Source: Erodium maritimum
Taxonomy: Eukaryota > Streptophyta > Magnoliopsida > Geraniales > Geraniaceae
Direction: 5' to 3'
Length of the DNA: 64,000 nucleotides
Assembly: GCA_963921825.1 (NCBI GenBank)
Contig: OY997588.1
Span: 62,640,617-62,704,616, forward strand
The position numbers were made by a program, and so were the translations under genes. The notes beneath the pieces were generated by a model. The model saw only the letters and a list, made by a program, of their open reading frames with translations, ran no database searches and was not told the origin of the DNA. Numbering within the stretch: the first letter of the stretch is position 1; each line of letters starts with the position of its first letter. Of the stretch, positions 55,878 to 64,000 are shown piece by piece.

Positions 55878-55890
55878 ATATGAGATTCAA

Positions 55891-56932
55891 TTAAAAGCTC
55901 TTGGAAACAAAGCAATCTTAATCTATTGTCCATATGATCAGTATGATAAGAAACTGATGACAGATGAAGGGGATTGGCTATAAAGTTGGTTGACATTCAT
56001 ACCAGGTTTTGAAAATTTATGTGCTAAGGGGGGGAATTTGTTTAGATGTCCATTTTATGGGATGTCTTTCCAAGGGTGGTAAGAACAATCTTTTCAGGGT
56101 ACTCCATCTGATTATGGCACTGTTGTTGATACACATCCAATCTCATAATCAACTACTTATGTGGATATTGCATATCTGTTGATTCATACTTACAAGTTGA
56201 ATGCTTTCTCTGAGGGAGCCAAAATTTTCCTAGGAAAATATCCTTATAATGTCTGGATATCCACTATTGAATCACATTTAGTTCTTCATATACTTGTACA
56301 TTGTACATCAAGGTCTCACTCAGGTCCATCTAGTAGCTCAAACCTTCCTACTGATCAAAATTCAGAAGACATGATCTCCTCTGAATTTGGAACCCTTCTC
56401 TCAGAGGATCATAGAGTTTCTGAGGAAGCCAAAGAAGCTCAAGCTGGTTTTTTATCTCCTCCCTTGGAGAGAGGAAAATTTATTACGGAAGATCTACCAA
56501 ACTCTCATTTACAACAACATTTATTAGCCTCTCTTGTAGACATTCCCTTATAGCTATAACATTCTACATCTACTGAAAAGAAATTAGTTCACTCTCATGA
56601 TTTGGAGCATGCACCAATATTAATTGACGAGAGGCAGTCATTTCCTACCAGTCTGGAGAACATGGTAGTGAAAGATACCTTAGAGTCTGGTAGCATTCTT
56701 AGTTATTAGGGGCAAGCTTTGGAAAGGGTAAATCCAATCTCTACAATACATGTTTGCACTGAAGATACAATTCAAATTCAAATTTCTTCAAAGCTTACTC
56801 CAACTTTACAACTCCATTGTCCTATCAACAGTAAGGAACCCCTAAGCCTTGAGGAGATTGAGCCAGAAACTCCATCTAATCCACTAGGCAATACTATTAT
56901 TCTTGACCCTACACACCAAAATCTTTCTATTA
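55891..56932 (+). pseudogene. Unrecognised decayed reading frame, left part
   Basis: One plus-strand frame reads from the F duplication through ALGNKAILIYCPYDQYDKKL, GFENLCAKGGNLFRCPFYGM and VDIAYLLIHTYKLNAFSEGA, then IFLGKYPYNVWISTIESH. After a stop at 56551 it continues through a Ser/Thr/Glu-rich stretch to the G insertion point. Only a few stops occur in about 1 kb, and the same frame resumes right of G at 58901. I do not recognise the protein. The pattern (a mixed alpha/beta segment, then an acidic tail) would suit the C-terminal half of a LINE ORF1, but that is a guess. Confidence 0.5.
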
Positions 56933-58888
56933 TGATATCAGAAAGAAAAGTAGAAATTTCAGCTAAAGGGTATGGGAAAAATATGAGCTCTTTCCTCTCG
57001 TTTGGATTTGAGCTTCTGGTTCTCTATGGAGAGTACTGTAAGATCGTGTCCCGTTTGCCCCCAGCCAAGAAGAAAGCACTGGGGAAGAAGGGAGAATCCC
57101 GGACTCGGCCGGCTCGGTCTACTACCAACGATCTGAAGACTGCTGCTGCGAGATCGACATCCCCGTCTCAGAAGAAGAAGGATGCGCAGTCGAAGTCCCT
57201 GTCTCAGACGAAGGTTGAGACGTCGGTGGTGGAGGTTTCAAGATGCACGACTTCGAATCCTGATGATGTGGCTCCAGTTATGGCTGCCCCGGTGAAGGAA
57301 AGTCGGAGTCAGTCTTCTTCAGGTTCTGTTTCAACCCGTTTTGATTATAGTGAATCTGAGATTTACATTCGTAATCTCCCATACGCTACGTCGGAGGAAT
57401 GGTAGAGGACATTTCTCATCTTTTGGTGAAATCGATTCTCTATCCCTACCTAAGAAGACAAATCGATCGGGCCAAGCTTTTGGGTTCGTCCGTTTCTTTT
57501 CGTCGCCAGCAGCCCTTCAAGCAATTGAGACTTATAATGGATACAAGGTGAATGGATATATGTTGTTTGTGGCCTTGTCCCGGCGTAAGGTCCAAAGTAT
57601 GGAAGCTCCGGCGTGTATTCCGGCGTTGGACGCAAAACAGAGCATATGCTCTGTTTTGGGTGAATTAGGTGCAACGTTGGGTACTAGCAATGGAGCAGCC
57701 ACGAGGGTGTCCTCTAAAGCTGCTTCGGTCCGTCTGGAGGGTGGTTCTGGGATTCGGATTGATTGGGAGGGCTTTCAGGTCCGGTTGGACATGGCTTCCA
57801 TGCCAGACTCCAGTGAACTGACCCGACGACTTCTCGATTATCTCACGTCGAACCCGGAGTTGATCGAGGCATCCATGGATTACGGGATGGCGAAATCGTT
57901 GAATTTGATTTCGAATGAGCGTGATTATAGGGATTTTCTCTCAGACGCGATTCTTCCCTCATTTGACGAAGTACAGGTTGAAGAAGATGACGGTGCTGGG
58001 CTTTCACAATCCGGCCCAGTTGTTGGGCCTGCAAAATCCGGTCCAGTAGGTGCAGCTGGGCTGGTTAACAAGGACCCTTGTTTGTTTGATATTTTCAAAC
58101 GCATTGATGTTGACTTGGACCCGAAAGTGAGCTCGGTTACACTCAAAGCTGTGGAGGGGGGCCCGTGTTGAGGGTTTTTCTCCGAGTGAGCCCGCGTTAG
58201 GTTTGGCTAAGGATGGGTTTGCAGGTATGACTTAAGTTCAGCCAGGCTCAACAGATATGTAAGCCCAAGTGTTGTCTGGGACTGATTCACCTGCGATGGT
58301 GGTGGACGGAGGTATCCTTGTGGAACAAGATTTAAGTCCATGGAAGGACATTCTATTGAGTAAAACAAGTACCCATGTCGATGCTCCAAAGAAACGTGGT
58401 CATCCCAAAAAAGGACAGCCAAAAAAGACAGTACCTACAACTGTTTTTTACCAGACAAGAGCCAGAACATAGGCTGATGCAAGGGGTCCAGCGGGAAGCT
58501 TCACCATTGACATTGCTAAGCAAGGTAACGATGGTTCGTGGAGTTTTAGCAAGAGATTTGTGAAAAGGGCGGCTGTCAAGTCCCCAGTTGTTGAACCCCT
58601 ACAGCATGATGAGGCTGAGGAGGATGTCGAGGATAGCGAGAATGAGGTTTTTCCGGAAATGTATTCAAGAAATTCAGTTCCTATTTCGGGTTCAAACCGA
58701 TTTCTTTGCTTGAATCTGGATAGGAAGTAGGCGAGGTTGTTTACTTTCCTGTTATATTTTTGTTTTTGTTTACGATGTATTTGTTTCGGTAGGGGAAAAG
58801 GTCCTTTTCAAGGATCGTTTTTCTCGCATCGAATTACGTTTTTGTAAAACGCTTGCTTAATAAAACTTTTTCGCTTATCAAAAAAAAA
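56933..58888 (+). mobile_element. RRM-encoding retroelement, copy G (complete, 1.96 kb)
   Basis: Duplication ATCTTTCTATTA at 56921-56932 and 58889-58900 (adjacent A residues may extend it). The 3' end is TTGCTTAATAAAACTTTTTC followed by GCTTATC and poly(A). It holds one RRM ORF with breaks and no endonuclease or RT. The same family as H, but in opposite orientation and clearly diverged. Confidence 0.85.
56983..58735 (+). pseudogene. RRM-domain ORF of element G, frameshifted
   Basis: ATG 56983 gives MSSFLSFGFELLVLYGEYCK, then a Lys/Arg-rich linker. The RRM starts with IYIRNLPYATSEEW in the first frame and, after a one-base loss near 57403, continues with HFSSFGEIDSLSL, QAFGFVRF and NGYKVNGYMLFVALSR. 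The second frame runs to 58169; further shifts and stops (about 58232, 58259, 58468) follow before LSPWKDILLSK and an acidic end. The LSPWKD motif matches SSPWKE of H. The protein lacks the WVTD ending seen in H and J. Confidence 0.72.
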
Positions 58889-58900
58889 ATCTTTCTATTA

Positions 58901-59037
58901 CAATAAAAGAAAGGATATACGCATTTGAACATTTAATTGTAGGTGAGGCCCAAGAATTTTTTTTATCTTCCCCTTGTATCTCTAAAGATCAAGTATTAAC
59001 TTCACTAATCAATCAAAGGGATATTGGTCTCTTGTTA
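58901..59037 (+). pseudogene. Unrecognised decayed reading frame, right part
   Basis: Continuation of 55891-56932 after removal of G: ERIYAFEHLIVGEAQEFFLS followed by SPCISKDQVLTSLINQRDIG and a stop at about 59035. Continuity across G confirms that G inserted into a pre-existing frame. Confidence 0.5.
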
Positions 59038-61060
59038 TGAGGAAAATATGATTTGGGGAATGAAATGGTCTTGTGGAGTAGAAAATATGATTTGTGGGAT
59101 AAATGATGTTATGGAATCGAAAATAGGATTTGGGGGAAAAGAGGTGAGGAAGAAGAGAAGGCAGATAATTTGTGGCTGTTGTGTGACCAAAACCCTCACC
59201 GAAGGATGTAATATCTGCTGACTAGAGTGAAACGGCGTTGCATTGACGCCCATACTTAAAACGGGTCGGCGATGCGACATCGTTTTTGGTTAGTCGCAGG
59301 ATACCGCATCCGTCGACCAACATGTTACTATATAATGCACCTAAACCCTCTTCTCCCTCAAATCTGACTCCGCCTCTCTCCTCTCTTCTACGGCTCCTTC
59401 TCCACCGACCACGCCTCGTTCCGCCGCTCCTTCTCCACCTTGCCTCGTATTCGTCTGTCCTCCTCCACAGTACGTCTATTCCTAAGGTCCTCAACTAATT
59501 TCCATTTTTCATGCACGATATGTTTCTATTTAAAAATAAATCAACATGTATGTTTTTGTTTTGTAAGAATTTTTTTTGGTCTTGCATGTTCTTAAAATCA
59601 AAAGATTTAGGGTTCATATGATTTAAGAGTTTAGTGTTTCAGATTTAGGGTTTCAATTAGGTTTCAGAATTATGGATTTTATTTTGGGTGTTTTGTTACA
59701 TACATATCATTGTTATTGTGAATTCTGAAATTTGCAATAGTGGTTTCGGAAATTTAGGGTTTTAATTATGTTTTCAATTATGAAATTTAGGTTTTTATTA
59801 TGAAATCTATGGTTGCAAATAGGCTTTAGATTTTGGTTTTGATTGTTTCGATTTCTTTTGATTTCTTATTACATAAATGTATAAATATATATATATATAT
59901 ATAGTCGATGGAGGACGCAAACAGTAGTGTCGGGGAGAACAACATGAATTTATCAAATGAACATGAGCCACAAAAAAGGGAGGTTGATTAGGAACAAGAG
60001 ATGTTTGATGTCATGGGACGTTTGCCCTCCGATATTCGTACGAAAAAGGAAGCAGGAGCTCGCAAGATGATGTTGGGCCTGATTTATGTAGAGGGAGCTA
60101 GGCTTGTTGTTGAAAGAGCAGCACATAGACAATCTGACGGAGCGACCTCCATGCACGGTCCTAAGTATCACGCTAATGTTAACGTCTAATGGTTAAAAGA
60201 TAACTCCGAACGCTAGTTTGAAAACTGAATGTTAATTTGTTTTAATTTTAAATGATCAAAACTTATTTATTAATTAGTATTCAACAGATGCTATGAATGA
60301 TGACTAAGTTCGAATTTGTAATTTTCTTTCGATGACTTGGTTATATATGCATGGTTAATATTTATTGAGATATGCATACTACTTTTTGAATGCTTGCTAT
60401 TTTTTTAATTTGCGATAGGTTTATGCGTTTGTTGTTTGAGTTGTGTAAATATGCACATGTTTGTGACATGATATGGAACCAAACTTTGATCCTTTGGTCA
60501 GGAGCAGGTGGAACCGACGTATTCAAGCTCAAGCTGTGTATCCAACGCCCTCACCACGAAGATCAAGGCGTCCAAAGGCTCCCCCTAATCAGTGAATGAA
60601 GATGACCCGACGTGGTTCAAGGGGTTCCATCGACTTCTCGACGAAAACAAAGCAGAATGCGAATATATTATGAGCTTGATGCGCGACATAGGTCACGAAA
60701 ATATTCCTCTACCTGATTTTCCCATACCTATGCCCATGGCGAGGCATGCGTGGTCAAACCCTATTGAGGATGATCACGTACCCGCATATGATCCGGTGTG
60801 GTTTAAACATTTTGTGGAAATGGTAGAGAAAGACAAAGGAAAAGGCGTGTTGTTGCAAGCCTGTGTGTTAGTGTTTAAGTCTTTTTATTTTTATTTTCCA
60901 ACTAGGACATCAACTATTATGTGTAGAACTACTTTTATGTTTCGAGAACTTATTGATATGTAAATTATTTTTATGTATGTATATGGAATGTTGCATACAT
61001 GTTTATGTTTTGTTTATATATGTACATGGAAATAAGAAAATGAGTTGTAATTTGAAATGT
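59038..61060 (+). other. Region of unrecognised short frames, probably inside a CACTA element
   Basis: No domain recognised. Visible are a C-rich stretch with short frames at 59286-59498, a (TA)n tract at about 59885-59902, an ATG at 59909 (MEDANSSVGENNMNLSNEHE) closed by a stop at 59989, a frame at 60001-60189 and one at about 60592-60963 containing WFKGFHRLLDENKAECEYIM. The last has no ATG and follows an AATCAG that could be a splice acceptor, so it may be an exon. These could belong to a captured or decayed gene. Confidence 0.35.
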
Positions 61061-61427
61061 ACACTGTCACATTTTACCGACATATACAATTACTTGGGAC
61101 TCGGTAATTATATTCTTTGATCAAGTCATCACTTCACAAACGGATAAAGCATTCGTTGGTAAAGTTCCCTCACTTGAACCACAGATCAAATTACTTGGAC
61201 CTCGGTTATTATATATGTTGGGCAAGTCATAACTTTACCCACAGATGTGGCATCCGTGGGTAAAGTACCATCACTTTAACCACAGATACAAATACTTGGG
61301 ACTCGATTATTATATCCGTAGGCCAAGTCAGTACTTTACCCACGGATGTGGTATCCGTTGGTAAAGTGTCCCAACTTTACCAACTGATGTATTTTATCCG
61401 TTGAACAAGTCAATTTCTGCAGTAGTG
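61061..61427. mobile_element. Right terminus of a CACTA-type element with subterminal repeats
   Basis: Ends CTGCAGTAGTG at 61427 (CACTACTGCAG read inward), followed by TAA as a possible 3-bp duplication. Inside are about three imperfect tandem units of roughly 100 bp. They share ACTTGGGACTCG(G)TTATTAT and (A/T)CCGTTGGTAAAGT/ATCCGTGGGTAAAGT in both orientations, typical of CACTA subterminal regions. The matching left CACTA end was not found. Confidence 0.65.
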
Positions 61428-62026
61428 TAATCCAATGAGTCTATTATTAGTTCTATTGGTTACACAAATTAAGAAATTCAAATTCAAAGAAAGTTTGATT
61501 TTTTTTATAGATGAGGATTTTATTGATGATCTTTGAATTACAAGCAAAGTAAAACAAAGAAAGGGCATACGACTCAAAAAATGAGGATCGCCCAAAGACT
61601 AGAAAAGAACTAATAAAGAATGGAATAAATTCAACCAAAACACTTGCTTGTTGTGCAATCAACACCCAAGGCTCCATCTTTGCAACCCAAAACACAAAAA
61701 AACGTAGAGCTATCGTGAGACTTGCGCACACCTCTCCGGATCAGCAATCCAATCACTGAAGCTACAACTTCGAACAACATCTCCTATAGACTAACAAACA
61801 AAAAGGGAATGATTCTGAATTTTGCTTAAACCGCAGGCCTTCATTCCGGATCTCCACTGAACACAAGCGTGTTACACTGCAACCAAACACGCCAAAGAGT
61901 GAGGTAACCTATCTTCACCCAAACTCTCCACCATCTATTCGATCCAATTCCTCTCCAGATAAGTAATAGATTTGGAAATTTTCTCGGTAGAACTAGAATC
62001 AGTCTCCACCAACTAAAACCGCAGCT

Positions 62027-62930
62027 CTAAAGATTTCCAATGACCTCACAATGCATAAATAAATGTATTACGTCTTCAAAAGACCTTATGCAGAACCTGC
62101 AAAACATGTCATTCAGCGAAATTCGCAGAACTCGTTTCTCAAGGAATGAGAAGGTTGGAACAACGTCATGGGCCATTAACCACACCAATGAAATAAATTT
62201 TGGGGGCAGACCAAGGATCCAGAGTATCGACACCCAAGAATAAACACGACGATTTGATTCCAGTAGGAAATCATAAGCTAGACTCGAAGAGAAGCTCTTT
62301 GATGATTTCGTCCACACAATGCTATCACGAGTCTCAAGACGAACAATCACCATACTCAACAAATCCATAAAATTTACAGGTACTGCTCCTTCTCCATACA
62401 ACAAGCCTCGATGATATCTCAAGCTCCAGACCCCATTACTCCACACCTCAGCAATTTGTTTCCCCTTCGGTTGGCAATGACAAACAATCGAGGGAAACGA
62501 AACTGAAAAGCTTCCTCTCTAAGCCAGACATCTTCCTAGAACTTGATTCTATTTCCATCACCGAGCATCCAATGCAAATTCTAACCTCCAAACAACGAAC
62601 TGAAAGTATGATCTCTGGCCAAGGATATAATGTGACCAAAGATAAAATAATTGCCTGGCTTATCTAATGCATACAAGTCCCAGTCCCTAACATCCCACCC
62701 GAATTTGCAGCAAAGAATACGTTTCCATAACAAATTTGAGTCATCATCAAAGCGGCAGAACCATTTGGCCAAGTGACTCGCATTTGCAGTTGTCAAACGA
62801 CGAATACCAAGACCACCTTCTGTCTTGGGACAACAAGAAGTAGCCCAACTCACTTTGCATAGAACTCTCCTGGCTACAAATATGTGCCAAAGAAAACGAC
62901 GCGGCCAAGACTCAGGAACAACAATCACCT
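62027..62930 (-). pseudogene. LINE I post-RT and zinc-binding (zf-RVT) region
   Basis: WPRRFLWHIFVARRVLCKVS, CCPKTEGGLGIRRLTTANAS and LAKWFCRF, then the zf-RVT segment FISLVWLMAHDVVPTFSFLE ... CRFCIRSFEDVIHLFMHCEV. Several stops separate these frames. There is no RNase H domain before the poly(A), unlike D and E. Confidence 0.8.
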
Positions 62931-62939
62931 TCTTGCGGG

Positions 62940-63729
62940 GGCTTAAATAAAGTCATATAGAAAATTGGGAGGGCTGAAAAACTGGTTTTGATCAACTTAA
63001 TTATGCTTGAGAAAGAAAGAGTTTTTTTTATTTCCCCAATGCCAAAGTGTTTTTAAAATTCATCATCACAAGATCCCATTGATAACCCAGATACTTGAGA
63101 GGTAAGTTACCCGAGATGCAGCCCAAAGTACTAGCAACTATATCTATAGACAAGATTGAACCATGAATAACCACAACCTGAGACTTGTGAAAATTAACTT
63201 TGATCCCGGAACATCTTTCAAAAGCTAGTAATGAAGTTTTCAGTAGTCCCAACTGATAAAGAGAGCCTCGAACAAACAATAAGGTGTCATCTGCAAATTG
63301 CAGATGATACACCACATGTCCTCCTTGACCTATCTCCACACCCAATAACTCTCCCAATCTCAGCCCTTCTTCTAACACTTGATGAACTCCCTCTACTTCT
63401 ATCAGAAATAGAATAAGGGACAATGGACACCCTTGACAAAGACCATTTTGAGTTTCAAAATCTCTATTGGGCGAGTCATTAATCAGAATTGCAATGGAAG
63501 CTTTCATACACGCAGCCATCCACTTCCTTCATCTATCACCAAAACTCATTATCCCCAAAACATCCAAAACATAGCTCCAAATAACCTTGTCATATGCTTT
63601 CTCGAAATCGAGTTCAAGCAAAATCGTCTCAATCTTTCTTTGCTTAACAAACTCCAATACCTCAACTACAATCACCACACCATCAACTAGTTGTCTGCCA
63701 ACTACAAAATCGCTTTGACAATTGGTTAT
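62940..63729 (-). pseudogene. LINE I reverse transcriptase (partial)
   Basis: In element sense: SDFVVGRQLVDGVVIVVEVL, LLELDFEKAYDKVIWSYV, then a stop and TQNGLCQGCPLSLILFLIEV, LQFADDTLLFVRGS (catalytic FADD) and SGIKVNFHKSQVVV. The N-terminal fingers and the endonuclease are missing through 5' truncation. At least one stop, near 63528, interrupts it. Confidence 0.87.
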
Positions 63730-63741
63730 AAGAAAGTTTGA

Positions 63742-64000
63742 AAACATGAATTATAAACTAAAGGAGTATGACTTTATCTTGGTCAAATGAAAAGATGATC
63801 AGCCCACCATTTTCTCCTTTTTCTCCACACGCTCATGTGGTAGTTCTTTGCTTGTCCACATTTTGATGGCATGTATGCCTCTTGACCGTTTCAAGCACCT
63901 CTCTTGAATTTTGACCGCGTCACGCTCATGTCGCATCTCCTTGACTCGTGTCCTCTTTATTGTCATCACATGACCGAGTCAACCTTCAGTATGTGACACT
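63742..64000. other. Right-edge spacer
   Basis: No gene or repeat recognised in the last 259 bases. Confidence 0.4.

Larger units (their letters stand above)
61499..63729 (-). mobile_element. LINE I: 5'-truncated LINE
   Basis: Duplication AAGAAAGTTTGA at 61487-61498 and 63730-63741. Poly(A) at the minus-strand 3' end (T run 61499-61508) is preceded by CATCAATAAAATCCTCATCT. 2.23 kb remain, starting within the RT. The 3' terminal words resemble those of the RRM elements more than those of D and E. It belongs to a different LINE subfamily from D and E (catalytic FADD retained). Confidence 0.85.

Noticed and set aside
56983..58735. G as a processed retrocopy of a host RRM gene
   Set aside because: Several diverged copies share non-RRM motifs and a common 3' end, which fits a mobile family better; it stays possible until a search for an intron-bearing host gene is made.

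Overview
The window is nuclear DNA of a flowering plant. The evidence is a spliced mitochondrial electron-transfer-flavoprotein alpha gene, a spliced early-nodulin-like (phytocyanin-fold) gene, and plant-type Ty3 chromoviruses, a Ty1/copia element, L1-type LINEs, a Mutator-like MITE and one end of a CACTA element. It looks like a dicot; I cannot name the species. Only two host genes look intact: ETFA (minus, 19939-25361, 8 exons) and the ENODL gene (minus, 48926-50298, 2 exons). Nearly everything else is mobile DNA, much of it nested.

Layout. 1-1440: minus-strand RRM-encoding retroelement (copy K). 1441-1557 plus 18877-19686: a plus-strand copy (J), split by a Ty3 element. That Ty3 element (TE-A, plus, 1558-18876) is itself split by a younger 11.6-kb chromovirus (TE-B, minus, 6662-18282; TSD CAGAG; LTRs of 2.55 kb). 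19939-25361: ETFA, with a MITE in intron 2. 25713-35344: LINE D (plus), split 49 bp from its 5' end by a 5.0-kb copia element (TE-C, 25762-30791; TSD GGTAC). 35740-39330: two LINE ORF1 (DUF4283-like) remnants in opposite orientation. 39736-48700: LINE E (minus), interrupted by two solo LTRs (43018-44705 and 45274-48086). 48926-50298: ENODL. 50345-59037: a cluster of LINE-type insertions. It includes two complete, TSD-flanked elements that encode only an RRM protein (H, minus, intact ORF; G, plus, broken ORF), a DUF4283-type ORF1-only element (F, minus), and an unrecognised decayed reading frame that F and G interrupt. 59038-61427: unrecognised frames ending in a CACTA right terminus. 61499-63729: 5'-truncated LINE I (minus).

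Most notable signal. At least four copies (G, H, J, K) belong to a compact retroelement family. The two copies with both ends visible (about 1.9 kb) have 12-bp target-site duplications, a poly(A) tail and a single RRM-containing ORF, with no endonuclease or reverse transcriptase. They share an N-terminal FLSF.../LLSF...LYxE(Y/F) segment, an RRM and a 3' end of the form AATAAAA...CTTATmAAAA; H and J also share a C-terminal ...WVTD motif. They resemble ORF1-only half-LINEs whose protein-coding capacity has been kept, presumably mobilised in trans by a LINE. A separate DUF4283 ORF1-only element (F) sits among them, while LINEs D and E show ORF2 only, so ORF1-type and ORF2-type functions lie on separate elements here.

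Reading the ends gives relative ages. TE-B is younger than TE-A, which is younger than J. TE-C is younger than LINE D. The two solo LTRs are younger than LINE E. G and F are younger than the frame they interrupt. All coordinates come from reading junctions by eye; domain names come from recognised motifs, not from a database search.
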